The notes beneath the pieces were generated by a model that saw only the letters and a program-made list of their open reading frames with translations, was not told the origin of the DNA and did not search any database. The position numbers and the translations under genes were made by a program. From G963665925 sp963676345 (lineage in GTDB: Bacteria; Bacillota; Clostridia; Peptostreptococcales; Acidaminobacteraceae), in NCBI GenBank assembly GCA_963676345.2, contig CAXXTS010000001.1, positions 1-64,000 on the forward strand: DNA of 64,000 bases. The letters are read 5' to 3'. Position 1 is the stretch's first letter; each line of letters opens with the position of its first letter. This document shows, in pieces, positions 16,996 through 26,332 of this stretch.

Positions 16996-19132
16996 ATATA
17001 CACATAAAAAGGGCGCCGCATCTATACCTAAACAAATGACTCAAAAAATAAGCTTGGTGCTTGTATTTATACTGGCCCTGCAGTCAGCGCCGATGGCGCT
17101 GTTTGCAGAGCCTGTTTTTGCTTCAAGCAACATGGCACTTCAAAAGGCAGTGAAACTGGCCTTGCTCAGCAGTGATTCAGTTGAAGAAATTGAGCTGGAC
17201 TTGGTTAAAAAAGGTATGGAGCGTCAGCAGGCTGAGGAAGGCCTTCGCGACATTCGTAAAAAAGAATCCACCGTGCGCTTTTCACTGCTCTTTAATATAG
17301 AGTTTCCAGAAACGCATGGTCTTCCAAAAGAGATTGAACTCATAATGAAACTTCCAAAAATTGATCATGAAATCGATGTGTTAAATCATAAACTGGACTA
17401 TACAAAAGAGAAAATTACTTTTGAAGTCAAGAACATCTATTTGGATTTAATTCTGGCAGAGAGAACGGGTATTGCCTTAGAAAAACAATTGAAAAGTCAA
17501 AAGGCGACCGTAAATAGACTAAGCGATGACCTAAAAAAAGGTGATGCAACGCAAGATGACCTTGACGCCTCAAAGGAGGAACTGAAGAATCTAGAAACAC
17601 TGGTGGCCAAATCTGAAAAGAAATATTTTGCTTTGAAAGAGAAGCTCACCTTAAAATGTGGCAGTGACATGATGCGTATCAATCACTTTGACACAGACTT
17701 GTATATGGCCTTGATAAACCGAAATGATATTGAACCCTTTGTCCAAATGGGTGAACAGAGGGACTTTGATTTCTATACAGTCGTTCAAGAGCGCAAACTT
17801 GCAGAAAAAGCTACCGATGAACTGGTCGACATATATAGAGGTAGGTATGGGTCCAAGGTCAATCGGATTATGCCGGAAGTTCAAAAGCAAAAGGCCAATA
17901 AGGCTAAATTTTTAAAGGCCTACAATGCCATGCTTGATGATATAGATAGGCCGTGGACACGGGTTTTTAAAATCAACTTACTCTTTTTCACAATCAGAAT
18001 TCCCTTTAGATGGTTCCAAGGAGAATATACAGCCTTGCGCTATTTTGAAGATCAGAAGTATGCACTCTTTGTTGCGGTACTCGATAGGGATAAAAAACGT
18101 GTAACGGAGGCTGCTGCACAAAAACAGTTAGAGGAAAAAATAAAAACAGCCTACGATGCAGTTAAGGAAATGGAACTTGCGTACAGGCAGTCCGTTGACT
18201 TTATATTGGAAGAAAAGGACAACTATCAAACGGCATTTGAACAGAATAAACTCGGCAAGTTGAGCTTTTCAGAGCTTGAAGCAGCACGACTGGCCTTAAT
18301 GAATGCAGAGCAAATGACAATCAATACTCTGATTGAATATAACAAGATGATTAATATGCTTAATTTTTATACGGTAGGCGGTTTAAATGGAAAGCTGCTG
18401 GCTGTAGATGTGGATTCAGGAAATTACATTTCTGGTGACTCGATCCCCGTAGAGGAAGAGGGGGCAGGTGGCGCTTTGAAAAAAGAACCTGACAAACCAA
18501 CATGGAACATTATTGTACCTTATACAGCATATCGATTCAGTTTTGGGATTAAACTACCAAGTTCGATCGAAGCAACGCATTATCAGTTGAAGCTTGAGGA
18601 TGGACGTAAAATTGGCGATAAGACCGAAGTGAAGAAGCGACTGGAGCACATGCCGATTGTATTTTCAGACTCTTCAGTCCTGATTCTGGACTTATATAAG
18701 GATAAGGAACTGATTTATGAAGCGACTTTTGAGGGTACAGATTATGCGGGAACGCTGGAGCTTAAGGCAGTGAATCAGACAGAACGTATTGAAGCCTTAA
18801 TCGGAAAAAGTTATGGATCGTATAAGATCATTGCTAATTCAAAAACAGGTCTTTCCAGCCTTTTTATAAAACTTACAGCCGCAATGGGTGCCACAGGCTA
18901 CGCGCTTATGCCAGCAGATCAAAATACAAAGGAAGAGACACTCAAGCCTGAAATAGTAAAAATAGATGAACCAATTCAGACACTCAGCTTTGTCCTCAGT
19001 GACTTGAAAGCCTATAGGCTTGTATTTTACAAGGATGCTGAAGCGATATTTACAGCCAAGCTAATAGCTGGCGCTGGTGGTCTTGAAGGTGTACTGGTTA
19101 TTATAGAAGGTGGAAAGGAGGCGGATCAATAG
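16985..19132 (+). CDS. TolC-like secreted coiled-coil protein
   Basis: A 715-residue protein. ATG 16985 overlaps the end of the MORN gene (translational coupling). A signal peptide or anchor lies at about 18-43 (ISLVLVFILALQSAPMALFA). Residues 45-490 form long helices with the layout of outer membrane efflux (TolC) repeats: KNIYLDLILAERTGIALEKQL and later YNKMINMLNFYTVGG, where TolC proteins have LxxALNxLL-like ends. The C-terminal 220 residues contain two or three repeated beta-rich units (YRFSFGIKLPSS..., YKIIANSKTGLSS...). TolC family members do occur in Gram-positive genomes, but a beta-barrel role is unlikely in a single-membrane cell. Function not assigned. Confidence 0.7.
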   Translation: MKSRYTHKKGAASIPKQMTQKISLVLVFILALQSAPMALFAEPVFASSNMALQKAVKLALLSSDSVEEIELDLVKKGMERQQAEEGLRDIRKKESTVRFSLLFNIEFPETHGLPKEIELIMKLPKIDHEIDVLNHKLDYTKEKITFEVKNIYLDLILAERTGIALEKQLKSQKATVNRLSDDLKKGDATQDDLDASKEELKNLETLVAKSEKKYFALKEKLTLKCGSDMMRINHFDTDLYMALINRNDIEPFVQMGEQRDFDFYTVVQERKLAEKATDELVDIYRGRYGSKVNRIMPEVQKQKANKAKFLKAYNAMLDDIDRPWTRVFKINLLFFTIRIPFRWFQGEYTALRYFEDQKYALFVAVLDRDKKRVTEAAAQKQLEEKIKTAYDAVKEMELAYRQSVDFILEEKDNYQTAFEQNKLGKLSFSELEAARLALMNAEQMTINTLIEYNKMINMLNFYTVGGLNGKLLAVDVDSGNYISGDSIPVEEEGAGGALKKEPDKPTWNIIVPYTAYRFSFGIKLPSSIEATHYQLKLEDGRKIGDKTEVKKRLEHMPIVFSDSSVLILDLYKDKELIYEATFEGTDYAGTLELKAVNQTERIEALIGKSYGSYKIIANSKTGLSSLFIKLTAAMGATGYALMPADQNTKEETLKPEIVKIDEPIQTLSFVLSDLKAYRLVFYKDAEAIFTAKLIAGAGGLEGVLVIIEGGKEADQ

Positions 19133-21850
19133 ATGTTTTATTCAAGCTCTTTAAAAAAATGTATCCTATTTTTGATGATCACAATCGCGATAATGGGTCA
19201 AACGCCGTCCTTTGCAAGTCTTGCACGACCTAAAGCACAGGAAATACCCCTTAAGTCACTCATTATAGGGAGCTATATTATTGACTTTAAATCAGTGAGC
19301 CCTGCACATGTTGAAACTGCACAGGCCACCGTAGCAGACACGGGTCAAGATCAAGTCTATTATAGGTCAGATTTAACAAGTGGTGGCTTATGGATAAACA
19401 TTACAAGTGGAAGTGGTGTAGCGGATATATTATCAAGCTCAGAAAATGTTGTATCAAATGCAGACATAGATAGACTGCCTTTGACGCACTGGATAAAAAA
19501 TGACGGGGTTGTATACGAAATTGGTTCAGGCAGTGCCAAGTATTTCAGTGCACTGAATCCACTGGCGGACCCCCTTGTGTATGATGCAATGCGTCCGATG
19601 GACACAGAGCGAGAGAAGCAATCTAAAATACTTGAGAACCTAGACCGTGATGATGATGGATACGACACAGCCAGAGCTAAAAAAGGTCTTATGGAAATGG
19701 TTCTTAAAGCTCAGAATTCAGAGGCATTCAAAAAAATGGATGCAAGCGTTGATGCCTTAGATGCAGCTACTGCCAAGCTTAGACAAGACCCTAGTGTAGA
19801 TGATGCAGTCATACATGCGGTAGATGATGTTCTAAAAAACTTGGCAATTAAAAGAGAACTTTTTTACTTAAATGCCCTGTTGACGAAACTTGAAGATGCA
19901 GGTGAAAAAGCGGGTACGATGGATTTTGGAACCCTTTCAGACCAAATATGGACAGCGCATGGGAAGCTAGGTGAAATAGTAAGAGGCCTTGAGGCTGAAA
20001 TTGGCACTTCTGAACCATCTACACCACTTGAAGCTGCGGCGAGTGAAGCTGCCAAGAAACTGGAAGAGGCAGCCCTAAGCGGCAGTCTAGAAGCCATAGC
20101 GGAAGCCGCTGAAGAAAAGTCACTGGCAGACCAGCTGAGTTTAGGACTCAGTATTCAAAGTGAAGAGGCCGTGTCACTGCTTGAAGACACGTTGAAAGAT
20201 GCACAAAATGAGGCTATTATAGCCATATTAAAAGGCACATCATTTGCCTATGAAGTAGCTAAAGCAAGTGGTGAAGCTATAAAGACCATAGATGATATGT
20301 TAGCAGAGCAAACCGAAGCAGTTCAAGAAAAAATAGATAATTGGAAAGATCTTCTTGATATGCTGATGGATGCAACGGAGCAGCAAGAAGATAAATCAGC
20401 CTTTCTGGATGCTTATAACGAAGTGCTTGTTTCAACGCTGGGGGCTCTGCCTGACACAGATATGAAGCCTGATTTGCAAGATATGCTCAGTAGTGCCCTA
20501 GAAGAATCCCAAGAAGCTGCAGCTGTTATGAGTGTATCGGACAATGCAGTTGTACAAGCTGGACTGACTGCTAAAGAGCAGCTTGAAACACAACTGAGTA
20601 TTATGAATGAAGCTTATGCAGACGCACTTGAAAATGGTGATCTTGAAGGGGCCAAGGAAATAGAGGCCCTATCTGAAGCACTAATCGCACAACTGGATAG
20701 CGAAGAAGAGGCAGCCCTGAGTGCATATTTACAAGCACTGGACAATGTCATGGATGCTGAAGATCAGGTTGCCCTGCTTTTAAGTACAGAGGACGCAGAA
20801 CTGGGCTTAACCAGTAGTCAAGATAGTTCTGAAAGTCAATCAGAGAGCCCTGCCGGCAGTGGTGAACTAAGCGAACCCGTTACACTTAGTGGTGCCATTG
20901 CACTTCTTGCTCAGGCACGTAGCGATGTAGAAGCCATAAGGGGCCTAATCAGTCCAGAAGATTTAAAACTCATGGACACGTTTAGTGAGTTGACTGATGC
21001 TGTTTCCGTTTTTTTAGATGAAAAAAATGGACCGCTTGCAGTAGCAAGCCTCGAGGCACTAGATGCTCTAATTCCCGTTTTGCCAGATGGTTTTGATGGA
21101 TCAGATCAGCTTGGGGACCTTATGGAAGATATGAATCTTGCCAAGGCTCAGGCGGCTGCCGTAGGTGACATGGAATCGGCCGTTGACTTTGCAGAGGGTC
21201 AACTCATGTTAAAAGAGATGAAGTCGGCTATGCAAAATGCTGTGCTGGATGCAATACAAGGCGTGGGTGGAGATGCCCTGTCGCCAAGTGAAGAATCTGC
21301 TTCAGATTCAAGGACGGGTTCAGATGCAGATGCAGGTCTAGCTACAGGAAAGGACGAGGGATCTGGTGATGTGTCAAGTGAAGATTCAGATGAAGGTTCT
21401 GATGCACAGGCTTCAAGTGAGTCTAGTGCAGGGTCAGGTGCCGATTCAGATGTCAGTGGTTTATCCGACCAAGGACTTCCAATATCAGAGAACTCTGTTT
21501 TTGATGTTTTGACAGGCACACTGATCATTCATGTGGACAGCTTTGTGACAAATGATATGACATACATTGGTATGAAATCTTTATTTGATCAAATAGGCGG
21601 ACAAGCTGTGTGGATTCCAAATGAGAATCGCGCACTGGGCATTGCCAATGGCAAAACCCTTTCTGCGGTTATAGGCTTAGCACAGGCAGATGTTAATGGT
21701 GAACCCCTCATACTAGATGATGTGGCGGAGCTTAAAGACGGCAGGACATATGTTCCGTTTAATACAATGAGTGCACACATAGGCATATTTTTAGATGAGC
21801 GGTTTGATGATATGCGCGTCATTATAGTTCCAGACATACAGGAGGATTGA
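19133..21850 (+). CDS. Large secreted coiled-coil protein with C-terminal copper-amine-oxidase-N-like domain
   Basis: A 905-residue protein starting directly after the previous stop (ATG at 19133). A signal peptide covers about residues 8-30. The central 150-690 region is acidic, Ala/Glu/Leu-rich and strongly helical, followed by a Ser/Asp/Gly-rich linker (about 720-780). The last 120 residues (TYIGMKSLFDQIGG ... DGRTYVPFNTMSAHIG) resemble the copper amine oxidase N-terminal-like or stalk domain common on Clostridia surface proteins. The protein is probably an extracellular fibre or scaffold partner of the TolC-like protein upstream. The C-terminal domain call is moderate and the rest is not recognised. 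Confidence 0.7.
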   Translation: MFYSSSLKKCILFLMITIAIMGQTPSFASLARPKAQEIPLKSLIIGSYIIDFKSVSPAHVETAQATVADTGQDQVYYRSDLTSGGLWINITSGSGVADILSSSENVVSNADIDRLPLTHWIKNDGVVYEIGSGSAKYFSALNPLADPLVYDAMRPMDTEREKQSKILENLDRDDDGYDTARAKKGLMEMVLKAQNSEAFKKMDASVDALDAATAKLRQDPSVDDAVIHAVDDVLKNLAIKRELFYLNALLTKLEDAGEKAGTMDFGTLSDQIWTAHGKLGEIVRGLEAEIGTSEPSTPLEAAASEAAKKLEEAALSGSLEAIAEAAEEKSLADQLSLGLSIQSEEAVSLLEDTLKDAQNEAIIAILKGTSFAYEVAKASGEAIKTIDDMLAEQTEAVQEKIDNWKDLLDMLMDATEQQEDKSAFLDAYNEVLVSTLGALPDTDMKPDLQDMLSSALEESQEAAAVMSVSDNAVVQAGLTAKEQLETQLSIMNEAYADALENGDLEGAKEIEALSEALIAQLDSEEEAALSAYLQALDNVMDAEDQVALLLSTEDAELGLTSSQDSSESQSESPAGSGELSEPVTLSGAIALLAQARSDVEAIRGLISPEDLKLMDTFSELTDAVSVFLDEKNGPLAVASLEALDALIPVLPDGFDGSDQLGDLMEDMNLAKAQAAAVGDMESAVDFAEGQLMLKEMKSAMQNAVLDAIQGVGGDALSPSEESASDSRTGSDADAGLATGKDEGSGDVSSEDSDEGSDAQASSESSAGSGADSDVSGLSDQGLPISENSVFDVLTGTLIIHVDSFVTNDMTYIGMKSLFDQIGGQAVWIPNENRALGIANGKTLSAVIGLAQADVNGEPLILDDVAELKDGRTYVPFNTMSAHIGIFLDERFDDMRVIIVPDIQED

Positions 21851-21854
21851 TACA

Positions 21855-22427
21855 GTGGGACGTTATACCGTAATTTCCGAAATCACAGAATCAATAATTA
21901 ACTTACTTCGCGAAGATCTCGTTCCAGAGCCGATCCGAAAAAAGGATTTGATTGGAGCATGTTCACCAGGGGACAAGGCAGATATTAAGATAGGTTTGCA
22001 CCTATATGACGTACAGGAAAACGGTGAGTTTGTGAACCGAAACCGTATTCAAAGATCGTCAGACCAGATACAGTATCCACCTATGTCCTTGACCCTGTAT
22101 TATATGTTAACGGCCTATTCCAATGCAGACCCAAGAGAACGCGGGATTGATGCCCAGCGTGCCTTAGGTCGGTGCATTCAGTCCTTATATGATAAGGCGA
22201 TTCTTACACCCGATATGCTCATTGGATCACTCAGTGACTATAATGAAAGTATTGAAATATCAAGACATAATATGACATTTGAAGAAAAACAGCGCATATG
22301 GCATTTTCCAAATATCCCGTATCAACTCAGTGTCTTTTACAAGGTGGCGCCTGTTTATGTTGAATCAACGCGTGTTAAAACCGTTAAACCTGTTTCTGAT
22401 ATTGAAATTACGATGAAAGGAAGATAA
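21855..22427 (+). CDS. DUF4255 (Pvc16 N-terminal-like) protein
   Basis: A 190-residue protein starting with GTG 21855 behind AGGAGG. The pattern (opening with helix ISEITESIINLLREDL, then DIKIGLHLYDVQENGEFVNR, QYPPMSLTLYYMLTAY, and a late SVFYKVAPVYVES strand) matches DUF4255. That family includes Pvc16, the tube-terminator/cap protein of extracellular contractile injection systems. No sheath, tube or baseplate gene is visible in the window. It overlaps the next gene by one base. The family call is good; the role here is open. Confidence 0.8.
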   Translation: MGRYTVISEITESIINLLREDLVPEPIRKKDLIGACSPGDKADIKIGLHLYDVQENGEFVNRNRIQRSSDQIQYPPMSLTLYYMLTAYSNADPRERGIDAQRALGRCIQSLYDKAILTPDMLIGSLSDYNESIEISRHNMTFEEKQRIWHFPNIPYQLSVFYKVAPVYVESTRVKTVKPVSDIEITMKGR

Positions 22428-23230
22428 TGATGGTTCAATCATTACCGGAGCGTTCGCGAATCAAACTACATACAGACCTCGTACTTGAGCTTGTAGACAG
22501 CTTTACCCAGCAGCTGATACAGCAAAACAGACTGGCCTTCATCGTAGATGGTCTTCTCAAAAGACCCACTAAGAATAAGAACGGACTTGTGATCTTTTGC
22601 AATCTTGAGGCGCCGCCTCAGATTATAGAAATATCTGGCGGTGTTTATCAGAAATATATCCTGCGTTTGTCAGAAGCTGAAATGGCTCAGATGGCATCAG
22701 GCGACTATGTACACCGTTTGATAAGGTTAAACCCTTCGAGGCTGTATCCAGTACCTAAATGGGCTACGGTTATTGAAGGTCGGATTGAAGCGGGAAGTTA
22801 TAACCAAGTAGATTTAGAGACCATTGAACTCCAGGCAGTTGTTGATAAAAGACTGGATGTCTACCGTGTTAAGCAGGATCTTGAACAGGATGGGCCATTA
22901 ATGATCCACCAGACAAAGCAGGAGGTTTTACTTGGGCGTACATTTTTTGATATGGAAATGGACATTCAGTCTAGCTTTGTACTCAAAAATAAAAATGGTG
23001 AAGGATATGATATCGAGCCAGCCGCTCCGAGTAAGCTTGAAGCACATGCCAAACTTGTAGAAGTCACTTCTGTACAGGTTGAAAATTCTGGCGCCTTTCT
23101 ATTTGTCTTTGGAAAAATTGAAGCGGGAACCCCCTCAGTAAAACTGTATATTAACCAAATGAAAGTTGGTGAAATTCAGTTTGAAATAGGTGCGTGGAAT
23201 CAAGTTGGTGTTATTGAGTATAGAAAATGA
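22427..23230 (+). CDS. Protein of unknown function, last gene of the DUF4255 operon
   Basis: A 267-residue soluble protein overlapping the DUF4255 stop (ATGATG). The first half contains a beta-rich domain (LELVDSFTQQLI, LAFIVDGLLKRPTKNKNGLV, IIEISGGVYQKY) similar in style to the Ig-like/carboxypeptidase-regulatory folds that follow DUF4255 in some injection-system gene sets. The second half has further beta strands ending EIGAWNQVGVIEYRK. I do not recognise a named family. A terminator lies 37 bases after the stop, so this gene ends the operon. Confidence 0.75.
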   Translation: MMVQSLPERSRIKLHTDLVLELVDSFTQQLIQQNRLAFIVDGLLKRPTKNKNGLVIFCNLEAPPQIIEISGGVYQKYILRLSEAEMAQMASGDYVHRLIRLNPSRLYPVPKWATVIEGRIEAGSYNQVDLETIELQAVVDKRLDVYRVKQDLEQDGPLMIHQTKQEVLLGRTFFDMEMDIQSSFVLKNKNGEGYDIEPAAPSKLEAHAKLVEVTSVQVENSGAFLFVFGKIEAGTPSVKLYINQMKVGEIQFEIGAWNQVGVIEYRK

Positions 23231-23266
23231 TAGATGTACTTTAATTATGGTTCATAAAAGCATACT

Positions 23267-23313
23267 GAAAATCTCTGTAAGTCGTATATAAACGGATTGC
23301 GGAGATTTTTTTA
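23267..23313 (+). terminator. Rho-independent terminator after the DUF4255 operon
   Basis: AAATCTC (from 23268) pairs with GAGATTT (to about 23308), with additional inner pairs, and is followed by a run of seven T. Confidence 0.8.
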
Positions 23314-23461
23314 ATACATGAGTGCACTTATATCGGGCGGTGATTTAGGTTTTAACACACAGAGGGACTTGGCAAGTTTTTTCGATTGAAATAGAATGGA
23401 CATAAGGGGCATAAGCGCTATTGAAACGTTTTTGAAATACGCAAATAGAGAGGAATAGCAA

Positions 23462-24022
23462 ATGGAGCTTTACAATCAAATTCATGCATTCAGACCAAGC
23501 AATGATCAAGAAGCCAATGATCAAAAAATCATATTGTCACATATTGAACGGTTTAAAGAACAAGTCCTGACACGGGAGAATGAAGTTGCTCATATGACAA
23601 GTTCTGGTCTTGTTTTGAATCCAAGTCTGGATAAGATTCTGATGATACATCATAATATTTATAACACATGGGCATGGACTGGTGGACACTGTGATGGAGA
23701 AGTTGATTTATTGAAGACGGCATTAAAAGAAGCCAAAGAAGAAACAGGCGTTACAGGACTTAAGGCACTGAGTCATGAAATGGCAAGCCTCGACATACTC
23801 CCTGTATATGGACACATTAAACGAGGGACATATGTGAGTGCCCATCTCCACCTAAACGCATCTTATGTACTTATAGCAAGTGAAGATGAAAAACTCATTG
23901 TCAATGAAGAAGAGACCAGTGGTGTAAAATGGATTCCAGTGGATGAGCTCGAATCGTATTCAAATGAACCTTATCTTATTAATGTGTATCGGAAAATTGT
24001 AATCTGGGCTAAAAGTCAATAG
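23462..24022 (+). CDS. Nudix hydrolase
   Basis: A 186-residue protein with a Nudix box (GGHCDGEVDLLKTALKEAKE followed by ETGV) close to the consensus GX5EX7REUXEEXGU, except that Lys replaces the Arg. Nudix enzymes cleave a nucleoside diphosphate linked to another group. The N-terminal IERFKEQVLTRENEVAHMTSS block and the INEEE/VKWIPVDELE end resemble the cytosolic Nudix proteins often labelled NUDIX hydrolase in Clostridia. ATG follows AGAGGAATAGCAA. It appears to be a single gene between a terminator and the rhodanese gene. The substrate is unknown. Confidence 0.9.
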   Translation: MELYNQIHAFRPSNDQEANDQKIILSHIERFKEQVLTRENEVAHMTSSGLVLNPSLDKILMIHHNIYNTWAWTGGHCDGEVDLLKTALKEAKEETGVTGLKALSHEMASLDILPVYGHIKRGTYVSAHLHLNASYVLIASEDEKLIVNEEETSGVKWIPVDELESYSNEPYLINVYRKIVIWAKSQ

Positions 24023-24206
24023 ATTCTGTGATAGATATATCCAATATACAAAAATGTGATATTAAAATATTGAATCTCCTCAGGATAATTAAAGACACTA
24101 TCTATGGCATCTATCTGTTAGAATGAATACTTGAGTGAGTCAGAAGGATATAGATTTAATACCTTTTTGAACCATGAAATACATAGAGCTATTGTAGGAG
24201 GAGAAA

Positions 24207-25598
24207 ATGAAAAGACAATTATTATGGGTACTGACAGCATTCATGCTGTTAACTCTGTTGGCAGGGTGTACACCAAAATCTGAAGAGACTGAAGAAACAG
24301 GACAAGAGACAAAGGTTCAATCTTCAGAAGGAGAGACTAAAGAAGCGCAAATAACTGAAGAAGAGCAGGGCATGAATTATGTGGGAACTGAAGCAGTAGT
24401 TCAAGCGCTTCCTGATGAAAATTCAGTTGTTGTAGATACACGTTCATCAGCTGCATTTAATGGTTGGGCCCTAAAGGACGAAGTGCGCGGTGGCCATATT
24501 AAAGGTGCTACGCTATTTAGTGCTGAGTGGGTAAACCTGTTTGAAGACGACGAAGCACTACTTGCAGAGCTAGAACGTATGCATATTACATCAGAAAAAA
24601 ATGTTGTTTTATATGGATACGGTACTGATTCAGCAGAGGCGCTAGCAAGTAAACTCGATGCACTAGGTTTTGAATCTCTTGCAGTATATAAAGATGGTTT
24701 CAGCACATGGTCTTCAGATGAAAATTTAGGAGTAAATGCACTTGAGCATTATGAAATGCTCGTTTACCCTGAATGGGTTAATGAAAACCTAGAGGCAGGA
24801 AATGTTGCAGTATATGAAGTAAGCTGGGGACCAGGTGAAAAGTATGCGCAAGCACATATTCCAAATGCAGCTCATATTAATACGGATGATTTTGAGGTAG
24901 GTCCACTTTGGAACCGTAAAACAGATGCTGAAATTGAAGAGGCGCTTTTAAAAAATGGCGTGACGCATGACATGACTGTAGTATTATATGGTGCTGACAG
25001 TACTGCATCTGCTCGTATTGCATCCATTATGATGTATGCAGGTGTTGAAGACGTACGTCTTCTTGATGGAGGCTTCCAGGGATGGCAAGCTGCAGGTTTT
25101 GAAGTTGCTGCAGGTGGTGTTGAAGCGACAGAAGCATCTGAATTTGGTGTAGAAGTGCCTCAGCATCCTGAGTATATTATTGATATGGAAGAGGCAAAAA
25201 CACTTCTTGAGAGTGAAACAGGCAATCTGGTAAGTATCCGTAGCTGGGCAGAATATATTGGTGAAACAAGCGGTTATGACTACATTGAAAAAGCAGGTCG
25301 CATCGACGGCGCTGTCTATGGATTTGCAGGATCAGATCCATGGCACATGGAAGATTACCGCACGGTTTCAAACACAATGCTAAACTACGAAGACATTGCC
25401 GTTAGATGGGCAGAGTCAGGTATTACAGCAGACGATCAAAATGCTTTTTACTGCGGAACGGGCTGGAGAGCTTCAGAAGCATGGTTCTATGCATACGTAA
25501 TGGGCTTTGAAAACCCAGCAGTTTATGATGGCGGCTGGAAAGAGTGGAGCGAAACGGAAGGCGCACCAATTGCTGTTGGTGAACCGGAAGTCAAATAA
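24207..25598 (+). CDS. Lipoprotein with three rhodanese-like domains (sulfurtransferase)
   Basis: A 463-residue exported lipoprotein with a signal peptide and lipobox LLAGC (Cys21), then an acidic linker. Three rhodanese-like units follow, at about 55-170 (VVVDTRSSAAFNG), 185-310 and 320-455. Only the last keeps an active-site Cys (FYCGTGWRASEAW, Cys416); the first two have YGYGTD and YGADST in its place and are probably inactive. Rhodaneses move sulfane sulfur to acceptors. GTAGGAGG precedes the ATG. The next gene, a small membrane protein, overlaps its stop by one base. Confidence 0.9.
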   Translation: MKRQLLWVLTAFMLLTLLAGCTPKSEETEETGQETKVQSSEGETKEAQITEEEQGMNYVGTEAVVQALPDENSVVVDTRSSAAFNGWALKDEVRGGHIKGATLFSAEWVNLFEDDEALLAELERMHITSEKNVVLYGYGTDSAEALASKLDALGFESLAVYKDGFSTWSSDENLGVNALEHYEMLVYPEWVNENLEAGNVAVYEVSWGPGEKYAQAHIPNAAHINTDDFEVGPLWNRKTDAEIEEALLKNGVTHDMTVVLYGADSTASARIASIMMYAGVEDVRLLDGGFQGWQAAGFEVAAGGVEATEASEFGVEVPQHPEYIIDMEEAKTLLESETGNLVSIRSWAEYIGETSGYDYIEKAGRIDGAVYGFAGSDPWHMEDYRTVSNTMLNYEDIAVRWAESGITADDQNAFYCGTGWRASEAWFYAYVMGFENPAVYDGGWKEWSETEGAPIAVGEPEVK

Positions 25599-26011
25599 TG
25601 AAAGAACGCATGATGATGATATGTATTCAAGCAGTCAGCGCCTTCCTAATAGGGGGAGGCGTACTGCTTGGTTACTTATCAAAAAAGAAGATGGGCGTAC
25701 TAAGAAGTTTGACATATCGTAATATGAAGTTTGAAGCCTTAATTTTGTCACCTCAGGGCCCTATATTAATGCTTGCAGCGTGCCTTAGTTTATGGGTTGT
25801 CTCTTTAATCCTTAAAAAGAAAGGGCAGTTGCACCTAAGTAATGGTCGTGCTTTTTATCTTATGATTATAAATAGCGGGATGCTAATGAGCTATTTTTAT
25901 TATAAGTTCAGCACTTTTATGGGCGGGCCATGGATCTTTATGGGCTTTGTCACATTATGTCTTGGGTCAGGACTTATAACGCTACTCACACACAGAACTG
26001 TAAATCGTTAA
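25598..26011 (+). CDS. Small integral membrane protein
   Basis: A 137-residue protein overlapping the rhodanese stop (TAATGA arrangement), with three or four hydrophobic helices (about 8-26, 50-68, 84-102, 112-130). No family is recognised. Translational coupling to the rhodanese lipoprotein suggests the two act together at the membrane. Confidence 0.75.
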   Translation: MKERMMMICIQAVSAFLIGGGVLLGYLSKKKMGVLRSLTYRNMKFEALILSPQGPILMLAACLSLWVVSLILKKKGQLHLSNGRAFYLMIINSGMLMSYFYYKFSTFMGGPWIFMGFVTLCLGSGLITLLTHRTVNR

Positions 26012-26300
26012 ACAGCTTCAATATTTGAACTCAAGGACAAGTGTAGTATAAAACAGACATGCGAATGTATTGAGTTGAAATTCTAATAAATATATATCAA
26101 GGTCTATTTGAGACGATGTAGTAGAGGGGATAAATGTTGAACTTTCAATTATTCCTTTTTTTTGTTCAAAAAACTGATTTCCATATCTTCAACTCGACAA
26201 TTTTCTTAAAATATTAAAGAGATGAAATTACCATGTTTACACATAAATAGGTGAAATATATAATTGAAGTGGAGTTTATGAGAAAATGTAGACTAAAAGG
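26012..26300. other. Intergenic region with no gene seen
   Basis: AT-rich spacer between the small membrane protein and threonine aldolase genes. It has no reading frame with a ribosome binding site and no clear terminator; a T8 run at about 26157-26164 has only weak pairing upstream. Confidence 0.5.
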
Positions 26301-26306
26301 GGGTGC

Positions 26307-26327
26307 GTACTGAACAGCGTTCAGTAC
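26307..26327 (+). promoter_or_regulatory. Perfect palindrome between ribosome binding site and start of threonine aldolase
   Basis: GTACTGAAC-AGC-GTTCAGTAC, nine perfect pairs. Upstream is AAAGGGGG (26295-26302) and downstream is ATATT then ATG 26333. As RNA, the hairpin would bring the Shine-Dalgarno to about 8-9 bases from ATG. As DNA, it looks like a TetR-type operator (TGAACAGCGTTCA). Either reading is possible. Confidence 0.6.
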
Positions 26328-26332
26328 ATATT

